A stretch of 32,987 bases of DNA, taken from contig JAGTQA010000011.1 of the NCBI GenBank assembly GCA_018396975.1, positions 1 through 32,987 of the forward strand, given 5' to 3'. Positions 17,218 to 24,368 of the stretch are shown here, in pieces. Source of the DNA: Candidatus Bathyarchaeota archaeon (GTDB taxonomy: Archaea; Thermoproteota; Bathyarchaeia; Bathyarchaeales; DTEX01). Positions within the stretch are counted from its first letter, which is position 1. Every line of letters begins with the position of its first letter. The position numbers and the translations under genes are program-made. Below the pieces are notes generated by a model. The model was not told the DNA's origin. It worked only from the letters and a program-made list of their open reading frames with translations, and made no database searches.

Positions 17218-17603
17218 GAGCCAAGCTAATTTACTCGCACGGCGTTGTTGAGAAACCCATCCTAGCCAGCGTGGTTCTGAGGACAGGTGTGCCAATCAAT
17301 ATTCTTGAGGCTAGGGTGAACGCGCAGAAGGGCGAGCTAATAGTCTCGATACCTGCCACCGGAGAAAAACTCAGGGAGGTTCTTAACCTATTTAGAGAGG
17401 CAGGCGTACAGGTTCAAGAATTCGCTGAAACACTGAGAATAGATTGGGGCAAATGTATGGCTTGCGGAGCCTGCATATCGCCATGCCCAACAAAGGCCCT
17501 AAGGTTTAGGGAGGACTGGTCCCTGGAGTTTGATGAGGAGAGGTGTGTGGCGTGCAAGATATGCGTCACCGCATGCCCAGTTAAGGCAATAACCATGCCG
17601 TGA
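17214..17603 (+). CDS. NIL-domain ferredoxin of the homocysteine pathway
   Basis: The 129-residue protein has an N-terminal NIL domain (about residues 1-75; LIYSHGVVEKPILASVVLRT, then PINILEARVNAQKGELIVSI) and two C-terminal [4Fe-4S] motifs, CMACGACISPC and CVACKICVTAC. This matches the MA1822-type protein that Methanosarcina needs together with the DUF39 enzyme for homocysteine synthesis, probably as electron donor. The start overlaps the DUF39 stop by 4 bp, so translation is coupled. NIL domains are also found in methionine transporter ATPases, where they sense methionine; a similar regulatory binding here is only a possibility. Confidence 0.93.
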   Translation: MRAKLIYSHGVVEKPILASVVLRTGVPINILEARVNAQKGELIVSIPATGEKLREVLNLFREAGVQVQEFAETLRIDWGKCMACGACISPCPTKALRFREDWSLEFDEERCVACKICVTACPVKAITMP

Positions 17604-17609
17604 TCAAGT

Positions 17610-18356
17610 ATGATCCATGAATACGGCTTACTAATCGGCAACTCAAAAATACATATTAAAAGCGATAATTTAGGGGCCCTCTTAGAGGCTGTCAAAGAAA
17701 TAGAGCGCCATATAAAGGATCTCATGAACTATATTAGGAGTAGGCCGCATTTCCAGTATTCCCTTAAGCCTATAAGCCCAGATCCCAAATCACCCCCAAT
17801 CGTTCAGAGGATGATTGAGGCGTCTAAGGCCGCTGATGTCGGGCCCATGGCGGCCGTTGCCGGGGCAATCGCGGACCTTGGGCTTGAGACTCTGATTAGA
17901 ATGGGGTCTAGAGTAGCTGTTGTTGAGGATGGTGGGGAGATAGCCGCATATACGGAGGGCGAGGGCATCCCAATCTCAATCCTAACCAGCGAACCAAACC
18001 TCTCCGGAAAGCTGGGCTTCTTAATTACTAGGGATGATTCACCATTGGGCATAGCAACAAGTACCGGAAGGTCCCAGCGGACAATAAGCTTCGGTGAGGC
18101 CGACTCGGTAACAGTTGTCGCTGAGAGCGCAGCCCTAGCGGACGCCGCAGCAACATCAATATGCAACTCTGTCGTGGGCCAGAACATTAGGGAGGCTATT
18201 TCCAGAGGGTTGAGGAGGGCTAGGGAGATAAGTGGTGTTAGGGGAGCAATAATTATATGGGAGGGGCATGTGGGCCTAGTGGGCAAACTGCCAAAGATGA
18301 TCAGCATTAGAGACTCCCAGCGACAAAATCCTTTAGTGCAACGATCCAGCATTTAA
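17610..18356 (+). CDS. UPF0280 family protein of sulfide assimilation (ApbE-like fold)
   Basis: The 248-residue protein matches COG2122/UPF0280, with DVGPMAAVAGAIADLG, VVEDGGEIAAYTEGEG, LGIATSTGRSQRTISFGEAD and AALADAAATSICN. These resemble the flavin-transferase ApbE fold. Its Methanosarcina homologue, MA1715, is known to make sulfide assimilation into homocysteine efficient, though its reaction is not established. Gene order DUF39, NIL-ferredoxin, UPF0280 brings all three known components together. It starts 7 bp after the ferredoxin stop and ends 6 bp before a tRNA gene. The ATG at 17610 is the only good start near the ferredoxin stop. No membrane segments are seen. Confidence 0.92.
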   Translation: MIHEYGLLIGNSKIHIKSDNLGALLEAVKEIERHIKDLMNYIRSRPHFQYSLKPISPDPKSPPIVQRMIEASKAADVGPMAAVAGAIADLGLETLIRMGSRVAVVEDGGEIAAYTEGEGIPISILTSEPNLSGKLGFLITRDDSPLGIATSTGRSQRTISFGEADSVTVVAESAALADAAATSICNSVVGQNIREAISRGLRRAREISGVRGAIIIWEGHVGLVGKLPKMISIRDSQRQNPLVQRSSI

Positions 18357-18393
18357 TTTAATGGGCCCGTGGCCTAGCATGGATAGGGCGCAG

Positions 18394-18417
18394 ACAGAGG
18401 CAAAATAATGGGCGTAG
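18394..18417 (+). other. Intron 1 of tRNA-Arg, 24 nt, non-canonical position 29/30
   Basis: The 5' side GCGC (tRNA positions 24-27, 18388-18391) pairs with intron GCGT (18412-18415), including one G-U pair. Three-base bulges follow on both sides, A28-G29|A and A-G|G30, each cut after its second base. The exon C31-C32-T33 can also pair with A21-G22-G23 as the outer helix. Alternative junctions at 27/28 or 28/29 give the same mature tRNA but no 4-bp central helix. Confidence 0.85.
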
Positions 18418-18425
18418 GCCTTCGG

Positions 18426-18440
18426 AAGCAGCGTGGAGAA
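18426..18440 (+). other. Intron 2 of tRNA-Arg, 15 nt, canonical position 37/38
   Basis: CTTC (positions 32-35, 18420-18423) pairs with intron GGAG (18435-18438), with one G-U pair. Three-base bulges are G36-G37|A and A-A|A38, cut after the second base. Position 37/38 is the classical archaeal site. The intron is at the short end of the usual size range and its inner helix is weak. Confidence 0.88.
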
Positions 18441-18504
18441 AGCCTGAGGTCGGGGGTTCAACTCCCCCCGGGCCCGCTAACCCTCACCATAATGTTGGTG
18501 GCGT

Positions 18505-19122
18505 ATGCTCTTGATCTTCGTGATTGAGCATCTGGAGCCTGAGATTGGCAAGTGGCTTTACATCGAGTATGCGCATGCCTCCTCAATAGTTGGCAGAGAC
18601 AAAATAATATTCACGAATATTAGGGATCAGAGAAGCCTAGAAATTCTCTCAAACCTCGGATCAGTTAGGAGGGAGAGTTTTGCTGAGATCTTCAGCCCGA
18701 AGGAAATAATTATTCTCGATCCAAAGGCCCCTGAGAGACTAGAGCCAGAAGATCTTCTCGGAAAGACCGCTATTATAGTTGGTGGGATACTTGGAGATAA
18801 CCCACCGAGGGGCAGAACTTATAAGCTAATAACGTCTAGGATGCCCGAGGCTCTTGCAAGGAATATTGGTAGGGGTCAATTCTCTATCGATGGTGCAGTT
18901 TATGTCGCTAAATTGGTGAGCGAGGGCATTAGACTTGAGAATATACCAGTTAGGAGGGGGCTGCGCATTAGGCTCAATAATAAGGCCGAAATATACCTGC
19001 CATACTGGTATCCTATTAGGGATGGAAAACCAGTGGTGAGCGAAGACCTCATCAAATATCTAAAGTCAGACGAGATAATTGAGGATGAAGAGAGGATTTT
19101 AAGGGGTGAGGGTGAGACTTAA
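18505..19122 (+). CDS. Sfm1-like SPOUT methyltransferase (DUF431/SFM1 family)
   Basis: The sequence opens with FVIEHLEPEIGKWLYIEYAH and has the knot-forming SAM-binding region AIIVGGILGDNPPRGRTYKL, close to yeast Sfm1 (VFGGILGDHPPRDRTKEL). Then come QFSIDGAVYVAKLVSEG and EIYLPYWYPIRDGKPVVSEDL. Yeast Sfm1 methylates an arginine of ribosomal protein Rps3. Archaeal members are often labelled predicted RNA methyltransferases, so the target here (uS3 or RNA) is undecided. The gene starts 28 bp after the tRNA, too close for an independent promoter of usual design, so it probably shares the tRNA or operon transcript. GGTGG precedes ATG 18505 by 3 nt and TTG 18511 by 9 nt, so the start is uncertain by two codons. 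Confidence 0.88.
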   Translation: MLLIFVIEHLEPEIGKWLYIEYAHASSIVGRDKIIFTNIRDQRSLEILSNLGSVRRESFAEIFSPKEIIILDPKAPERLEPEDLLGKTAIIVGGILGDNPPRGRTYKLITSRMPEALARNIGRGQFSIDGAVYVAKLVSEGIRLENIPVRRGLRIRLNNKAEIYLPYWYPIRDGKPVVSEDLIKYLKSDEIIEDEERILRGEGET

Positions 19123-19130
19123 AGAGAATT

Positions 19131-19868
19131 TTAGGGCTGGAATCGGGGCTCATTCGGCTCTACTTCCACAGTCTTCGGCGGTTGAAAGGTCGATTTAAGT
19201 GTAAATACTTTCACGCCCCTAAATATCGCCTCCCTGAGTAGCGCTGCAAATTCCGGATCGACATAATCATTTGGCTTAACTAAATAGGCATCCGGCCTCT
19301 GAACAGAGAAGATTATTCCAGCGCCGAAACCATGTGTTAGGAGCCGCATCAGCTGCCTCAAATGCAGCCTACCCCTTAGGGTTGGTGCATCCGGAAATAA
19401 TGCAATACCATCAACAACATGCGTGACACTCTTCACCTCAACAAAGAATTTGTTTGAGCTCCTTTCAAGCATGAAGTCCAGCCTAGAGCCAATACCCTCA
19501 CCAACTCTAAAATTCTCCTTAGCAACAATATAGCCATCTAGGCCGCTGAGCAGCCCCAACTCAATTAGCCTCCTAGCCAGAAGGTTTGAGAACTGTGCAT
19601 CGACAATTATCATTATACCACCATGCTGGATGGCAAATACGCTATAGATGCTCTTCCTTCCCAAGCGGCTCCCACACCTCTTAAGGTAGGCTGAATCCCC
19701 CGGATAAAATGCTGTTAGCAATCTGCCCGAGTTTGGCAGATGCGCATAAACTTCTCCACCATTAACTTCAGCTAGAGCCATGAATCGATTTAGTCTCTGA
19801 ACAAGCCTACCCGGCACCAAATCAAAGTCGACGGTTATTGAGAAAACTGGTCTCGCATCGGTAGACAT
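19131..19868 (-). CDS. sfsA: SfsA family protein (sugar fermentation stimulation homologue)
   Basis: SfsA hallmarks are VPGRLVQRLNRFMALAEVNG, AHLPNSGRLLTAFYPG, MLERSSNKFFVEVKSVTHVV and ALFPDAPTLRGRLHLRQLMRL. The block with E and K in VEVKSVT resembles a PD-(D/E)XK-like nuclease core. In E. coli SfsA was described as affecting maltose metabolism and binding DNA; its archaeal role is not known. ATG 19868 with GGTGG 8 nt upstream is preferred over GTG 19880. It is convergent with the Sfm1-like gene and about 30 bp downstream of the ZIP transporter, possibly in one transcript with it. Confidence 0.93.
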   Translation of the reverse strand: MSTDARPVFSITVDFDLVPGRLVQRLNRFMALAEVNGGEVYAHLPNSGRLLTAFYPGDSAYLKRCGSRLGRKSIYSVFAIQHGGIMIIVDAQFSNLLARRLIELGLLSGLDGYIVAKENFRVGEGIGSRLDFMLERSSNKFFVEVKSVTHVVDGIALFPDAPTLRGRLHLRQLMRLLTHGFGAGIIFSVQRPDAYLVKPNDYVDPEFAALLREAIFRGVKVFTLKSTFQPPKTVEVEPNEPRFQP

Positions 19869-19898
19869 GATGCTAACCACCAGTCTCCAAAAGCCATA

Positions 19899-20651
19899 TT
19901 ACTCTAAGAACTTGAGGAGCCACATTAACGCTAAACCCAATAGTATGGCGGATAGCTGAAGGAATGAGCCTCTCAGATCCTTTTTCTTGTGTAATTCTGG
20001 CATTAGATCTGTTGCCGCAATATATATGAAGCCGCCGGCGGCGAATGGTAGAAGGATCGTTGCCGACTGATGTATGAGGTTAAATGCTTGGTAGAGTAGG
20101 TATGTGGATATAGCTCCGGCAAAGGCTGTAGTTGCCGAGACAAAATTATATGCTAGAGCCTTTCTCTTATCGAATCCAGCATATATGAGAACCCCAAAGT
20201 CACCTATCTCCTGCGGTATCTCATGGAGTATTGTGGCGGTTGTCGCTGCTAAGCCAAGCGAGATGTTTGTTAGGAAGCTAGCTGCAATAATCATGCCATC
20301 AACAAAGTTATGTATCCCATCACCCACTAAGTTTAGGTAGGCGAATGCGTGGACCGGACATTCCCCATCATGGCAGTGACGCCAGTAAAGAAATTTCTCC
20401 ATGAAGAAGAAGGTGATTATTCCAGATATAACCCACCATGAGACTATGTCTTGGCCTAAATCCTCAAGGGAATGGGGAATTAAATGTAGAAAGGCGCCCC
20501 CAAGTAGGCTTCCAGAAGCGAAGCTCACAAGTAACACCAGCACCTTTTTGAGTAGATCCTCATTAAATCCTAGGAAGAGAATGCCGATAAATGAGATTAG
20601 GCTTACGAGGAGAACTGAGAGTAATATCATTATGATCATATGCTCAACCAC
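19899..20651 (-). CDS. ZIP family divalent metal transporter
   Basis: The 250-residue polytopic membrane protein has about eight helices. The metal-binding TM4 motif is NLVGDGIHNFVDGMIIAASF and the TM5 motif is ATILHEIPQEIGDFGVLIYA, the binuclear metal centre of ZIP proteins. GSLLGGAFLHLIPHSLEDL is typical of TM2. A His/Cys-containing loop (WRHCHDGECPVH) lies between TM3 and TM4 and may sense metal. The family imports zinc, iron or manganese into the cytoplasm. The start could be GTG 20651 or ATG 20639. Selectivity cannot be read from sequence. Confidence 0.93.
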   Translation of the reverse strand: MVEHMIIMILLSVLLVSLISFIGILFLGFNEDLLKKVLVLLVSFASGSLLGGAFLHLIPHSLEDLGQDIVSWWVISGIITFFFMEKFLYWRHCHDGECPVHAFAYLNLVGDGIHNFVDGMIIAASFLTNISLGLAATTATILHEIPQEIGDFGVLIYAGFDKRKALAYNFVSATTAFAGAISTYLLYQAFNLIHQSATILLPFAAGGFIYIAATDLMPELHKKKDLRGSFLQLSAILLGLALMWLLKFLE

Positions 20652-20707
20652 AATAGATATTAGCAGTCGATTATAAAAATAGTTCCCAAGACCTTATTCA
20701 AGCATCC

Positions 20708-21127
20708 CTAACGCGCTCTTCTCTCACGCCTATATTTTCTATATTCTTCAAGGACTTGTCTAATCTGACTATATATGAAGTCTGTGACACTCAAGTATGG
20801 TGCGTTCATCTCCTTTAGGGCGTCCTTAAGCTCATCAAACTCGCTTTTTGGGATCTCAATAGTCTCATACTCACCACTTAAAGTTCTAAGTCTCCACCTT
20901 ACAGCATCGCGTATAAACTCTTCCTTAGTCGTGTAGCCGAGATGTCTATTCCTAGATATGAAGTTTTCAACTTCATTTAATAGTTCGGGTGGCAATATAA
21001 CCGACTGGTTGAGCATGGCCTCTATTGCATCCTGATAAGTTTGCATCTTACTCGTTTGGGCAACCAACTCACCTAAAAGCGCCGTAAGCTTCTGATGGAC
21101 ATCATCCGATATTCTGAGGGTCTTCAT
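20708..21127 (-). CDS. Protein with three ribbon-helix-helix-like units
   Basis: The 139-residue protein appears to contain three successive strand-helix-helix units. Unit 1 (1-40) is KTLRISDDVHQKL plus TYQDAIEAML, similar to archaeal antitoxins of the RHH type. Unit 2 (43-82) is SVILPPELLNEVENFI plus TKEEFIRDAVRWRL, the clearest RHH. Unit 3 (88-130) is ETIEIPKSEFDELKDAL plus VTDFIYSQIRQVL. The C-terminus is basic (RKYRRERRAR). RHH proteins bind DNA as dimers through the strand. Neither neighbour looks like a toxin, so a transcription regulator is more likely than an antitoxin. GGATGTGG precedes the ATG, and a TATA-like AAAATATAATGG lies near 21170. The three-unit reading is mine; only the second unit is unambiguous. 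Confidence 0.75.
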   Translation of the reverse strand: MKTLRISDDVHQKLTALLGELVAQTSKMQTYQDAIEAMLNQSVILPPELLNEVENFISRNRHLGYTTKEEFIRDAVRWRLRTLSGEYETIEIPKSEFDELKDALKEMNAPYLSVTDFIYSQIRQVLEEYRKYRRERRAR

Positions 21128-21327
21128 AATGCCACATCCTATACCTTGAATATTTATGTATCACCATTATATTTTGTATACTCCGCTTTTAAACCTTACC
21201 AAATAGTTAGGGTTCCAAGAATTCGCCGCATTGTAGGAAAACCTTAAAATTTGTGATAAGATATATGTCAATCGGCCTATATGGCGTCATATACTGATGG
21301 TGAGCCCGAGCATACTGAGGTTTCCTC

Positions 21328-22407
21328 ATGAAGATTTTGGATAGAGATTTTAAGCATGGAAGCATTAAGGTTGTTCCCGAATTTTTAGATGATCTCTGGA
21401 CGCTAAACAATATAATCCAGAGGAATGATATTGTTTATGCTAGAACGACCCGAGAGGTTAGGTTTGGCGAGCGTTATGAGAGGCCGGAGAAAGGGAGGCG
21501 CATATCAGTCACCATAGGCGTTAGGGTTGAAAGAGTCTTCTGGGATAGGAGCCTAAATAGGCTGAGGGTTCATGGGATAATCTGCGACGCCCCAGAGGAT
21601 ATTGGGGCAATGGGCTCGCATCATACCCTCAACATAACCCTAAACACGCCATTAACCATTATTAAGGAGCACTGGTTAGACTACCAGATTGAGCAGCTGG
21701 AGAAAGCCGCCTTAAGGAGGGCCACACCAATAATAGTCATGTCCATCGATGATGAGGGTTATTGTGTGGCGGCTCTTAGGGGCTTCGGCCTAGATATAAT
21801 TGCCGAGGAGCGGGTAAGTCTGCCTGGAAAGCATCTTGAAGGTGAGCGGACGAGGGCGCTAAATGAAATGTTTAAGTCAGCCTTAAGGGCCCTTGAGGAT
21901 GCTACCAAATCAGCCGATGGTTCAATAGTTGTTTTAGGCTTAGGCTTCGTTAAGGACGACTTCCTAAGTTTTCTTAGTGAGAGAAAGCCAGACCTACGCG
22001 AGAAAATAATTGATGTGAAAAGTGTGAATAGTCCTGGTAAGGCCGGGATATATGAGGCTATACGCTCCGGCGTTCTAGCCAAAGCCCTCAAGCATGCACG
22101 CATAATTGAGGAGAGCGAGGCAGTTGAGGAGGTTCTAAAGCGTTTAGGTGGGGGGCGAAAGGATGCCACATATGGCCTAGAAGAGGTTATGAGGGCTATT
22201 TCCTTAGGAGCCGTCGAGGAGTTTCTCGTGACCGATGAGGTGATTAGGGAGTCAGCTGAAGAGGATCTGGCCGTCCTAGGGAGAATTATGCGTGAGGTTG
22301 AGGAGAGGGGTGGAAGGGTTAGGATAATAAGTGTTGAGCATGAGGCTGGGGCGAAGCTTAAGTCGCTTGGCGGAGTGGCTGCACTATTACGCTTCCCAAT
22401 AAATTAG
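21328..22407 (+). CDS. pelA: Pelota (Dom34) mRNA surveillance factor
   Basis: The three eRF1-like domains are in order. The N-terminal Sm-like domain has MKILDRDFKHGSIKVVPEF, LDDLWTLNNIIQRNDIV and ISVTIGVRVERVFWD. The central domain contains AIVMSIDDEGYCVAALRG-like sequence. The C-terminal domain has ATYGLEEVMRAISLGAVEEFLVTDEV and GGVAALLRFPIN. As expected for Pelota there is no GGQ motif. It recognises stalled ribosomes with aEF1A or ABCE1 and separates the subunits. At 359 residues the length is normal. GAGGT precedes ATG 21328 by 6 nt. It is divergent from the RHH gene over 200 bp and convergent with the phosphomannomutase gene. Confidence 0.96.
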   Translation: MKILDRDFKHGSIKVVPEFLDDLWTLNNIIQRNDIVYARTTREVRFGERYERPEKGRRISVTIGVRVERVFWDRSLNRLRVHGIICDAPEDIGAMGSHHTLNITLNTPLTIIKEHWLDYQIEQLEKAALRRATPIIVMSIDDEGYCVAALRGFGLDIIAEERVSLPGKHLEGERTRALNEMFKSALRALEDATKSADGSIVVLGLGFVKDDFLSFLSERKPDLREKIIDVKSVNSPGKAGIYEAIRSGVLAKALKHARIIEESEAVEEVLKRLGGGRKDATYGLEEVMRAISLGAVEEFLVTDEVIRESAEEDLAVLGRIMREVEERGGRVRIISVEHEAGAKLKSLGGVAALLRFPIN

Positions 22408-22431
22408 GGGGAAAGATCATTGTTGGGCTTG

Positions 22432-23796
22432 CTAGATCTTACAGGTCCTCCTAATCTCCTCAGTTATGGCCTTCTCAGCGTATGATGCTATCTCCCTAAG
22501 CCTTTCTTCGCTTCTAGCCTCGGCCGTCAGCCTTATCAGCGGCTGAGTATTTGACGGCCTTATAAGGAACCATCCATCCTCCATAATGACCTTTACGCCG
22601 TCAATCGTTACAGTCTCGTATCCCAGAGCCTTAAATTCCTCAGCCAATCTCTCAACAACCCTAAACTTCTCTTCGTCTGGGCAATCAAAGTTTTTGGCGG
22701 GTATCTGGGGATATGTGGGCATTGAATCAACTATCTCCGAGAGTCTTCTTCCGTCCTCGGATACTGCCTCAGCAACCTTTAGGCTAGCATATGTCGCATC
22801 ATCAAATCCGTAAATGTCTTGGAAGTAAAAGTGCCCGCTTGTCTCACCGCCCAATATGGCGTTCTCCTTAATCATCTTGTCATAGATATATGTATGCCCA
22901 ACCCGACTTAGAATCGGCCTTCCGCCAAAAGCCTTAATAGTCTCCTCAACGATCATGGAGCAGCTAACCTCATAAACAATGGCCGCACCACTACATCTCC
23001 TCAGATAATGTTTGGAAAGCAGCGCTAGGATCACATTATTTGGAACCACTCTACCAGCATCATCTATGAAGAGGGCTCTGTCACCATCACCATCGAATGC
23101 AACGCCGAAACTCGCTTTCTCCTCTAAGACCACTCTCCTAAGCTCATTCAGCGTCTCTTCGTTAGGCTCTGGCGGATGCCTCCTAAATGAGCCGTCCGGT
23201 TCACCATATATCACCGAGACTTTTATGCCAACATCCTCATAAACGCTTGGCATAAGTACTGTGCATGAGCCCCCACCTGGGTCGGCTACGATTCTGAAAT
23301 CGCCCTTAATATCCACTCTCTTCGAGATGTATTCCCTGTAGTCTCTTATGGCGTTCGGATTCGATTTAATGGTTCCACGCGCAACCTCACTGAAGACTCC
23401 TTTTAAGGCTATTTCGCGGAGATCTTCCATCCCCATTCCCATACATAGGAAGCCCCTATCAAGGAGTATCTTGAAGCCGTTCCATTCGGGTGGATTGTGG
23501 GATGCTGAGACCATAACACCGCCGTCCACACCATAATATTTTGTTGCAAAGTATAGTAGTGGGGTTGTTACGGTGCCTACGTCTATAATATTTAATCCGC
23601 CGGAGACCATGCCATCTATTAGGGCATCTCCTAGGGGGCCACTACTCAACCGCACATCCCTACCAACGATGAAAGTCTTTCCGCCGCCAACGTATTCAGC
23701 TAGAGCCCTACCTACTAAGTGGGCAACCTCAACATTCAGGTCCACGCCGTAAATGCCGCGTATATCATAGGCCCTAAAAATATTCTCAGAGATCAT
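22432..23796 (-). CDS. Phosphomannomutase/phosphoglucomutase family enzyme
   Basis: All four alpha-D-phosphohexomutase loops are present. These are the phosphoserine loop VSASHNPPEWNGFKILL, the metal loop FGVAFDGDGDRALFIDDAG, the sugar loop ILGGETSGHFYFQD and the phosphate-binding loop FLIRPSNTQPLIRLTAEAR. The N-terminus IFRAYDIRGIYG is typical of PMM/PGM enzymes. It interconverts the 1- and 6-phosphates of mannose or glucose, supplying nucleotide sugars for glycosylation. A glucosamine-phosphate activity is also found in archaeal relatives and cannot be excluded. At 454 residues it is complete. Confidence 0.94.
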   Translation of the reverse strand: MISENIFRAYDIRGIYGVDLNVEVAHLVGRALAEYVGGGKTFIVGRDVRLSSGPLGDALIDGMVSGGLNIIDVGTVTTPLLYFATKYYGVDGGVMVSASHNPPEWNGFKILLDRGFLCMGMGMEDLREIALKGVFSEVARGTIKSNPNAIRDYREYISKRVDIKGDFRIVADPGGGSCTVLMPSVYEDVGIKVSVIYGEPDGSFRRHPPEPNEETLNELRRVVLEEKASFGVAFDGDGDRALFIDDAGRVVPNNVILALLSKHYLRRCSGAAIVYEVSCSMIVEETIKAFGGRPILSRVGHTYIYDKMIKENAILGGETSGHFYFQDIYGFDDATYASLKVAEAVSEDGRRLSEIVDSMPTYPQIPAKNFDCPDEEKFRVVERLAEEFKALGYETVTIDGVKVIMEDGWFLIRPSNTQPLIRLTAEARSEERLREIASYAEKAITEEIRRTCKI

Positions 23797-23870
23797 AATC
23801 TATCCAATTAAGTTATGACATGGAAAATTATTAATTTTCCGCATTTCATATCAGGATTCAGCGGCCCTAG

Positions 23871-24311
23871 GTGGATTCTTCCTTGGATGAGGCTATTGAG
23901 GAGATAAGGGCGTTTGGTCATAGCCTAGTAAGAGCTACCCATAAGACAACATTTGAGGTGACGCGTGAGGATCATTTAACTGAGAGAGGTGATTGCATAA
24001 TAGCTGTCAAAGCCGATAAGGCTGCGAGGGATCTAAGCGAAAGGTTCAGAGATATTGCCAGAAGACCGAATGCCGAGATAATAATAATCATTGAGGCTAA
24101 TGGGGAGAGGGATGTTGTTAGAGCCTACGGGAGCCCAAGATTAACGCTGACCCATTCGATGGACATAGTTGTTAGGAAGAGCAGCTATGTATGCGCTAGG
24201 ACCGTGGCTATAGGGGCTGATAAGGCCGCATGCAACCTCTCAAGGAAGCTTATAGAGAAACTTAGGAATCCCCATCAAGAGGTGCGAATAATACTCTCAG
24301 CTAGAGCATGA
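23871..24311 (+). CDS. DUF371 domain protein, archaea-specific
   Basis: The 146-residue product matches archaeal DUF371: EAIEEIRAFGHSLVRATHKTT, FEVTREDHLTERGDCIIAVKADKAA, DIVVRKSSYVCARTVAIGADKAA and a basic C-terminus. The repeated ADKAAxxLS blocks (residues about 48-56 and 122-130) suggest an internally duplicated fold. The strand-rich pattern gives no catalytic motif that I recognise. Translation begins at GTG 23871. It is divergent from the phosphohexomutase, and a ThuA-like gene follows 57 bp downstream with its own TATA-like element. Function is unknown. Confidence 0.85.
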   Translation: MDSSLDEAIEEIRAFGHSLVRATHKTTFEVTREDHLTERGDCIIAVKADKAARDLSERFRDIARRPNAEIIIIIEANGERDVVRAYGSPRLTLTHSMDIVVRKSSYVCARTVAIGADKAACNLSRKLIEKLRNPHQEVRIILSARA

Positions 24312-24368
24312 AAATTACTAGAAAATTTTATTTCCCAAGGAAAAACCTACTCCTATATGTGATGAAAA

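Larger units (their letters stand above)
18363..18476 (+). tRNA. tRNA-Arg (anticodon UCG) with two introns
   Basis: The acceptor arms GGGCCCG (18363-18369) and CGGGCCC (18469-18475) pair perfectly, with G73 at 18476. The D stem GCCT/GGGC and the T arm GGGGG-TTCAACT-CCCCC are intact. The anticodon stem only forms after removing two insertions: CAG plus GC (18391-18393, 18418-18419) pairs with GCCTG (18442-18446), and the loop becomes C-T-TCG-G-A. The mature length is 75 nt. Both insertions fit archaeal bulge-helix-bulge processing (see the intron entries). The 3' CCA is not encoded. Anticodon UCG decodes CGA and possibly other CGN codons, which look rare here because AGG dominates. It begins 6 bp after the UPF0280 stop, so it may be transcribed with that operon. 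Confidence 0.93.

Noticed and set aside
17804-18352. 182-codon antisense frame inside the UPF0280 gene
   Set aside because: It is a codon-bias shadow of a clearly recognised protein.
20708-21127. Toxin-antitoxin module suggested by the RHH protein
   Set aside because: Neighbours are a ZIP transporter and pelota; no toxin gene is present.
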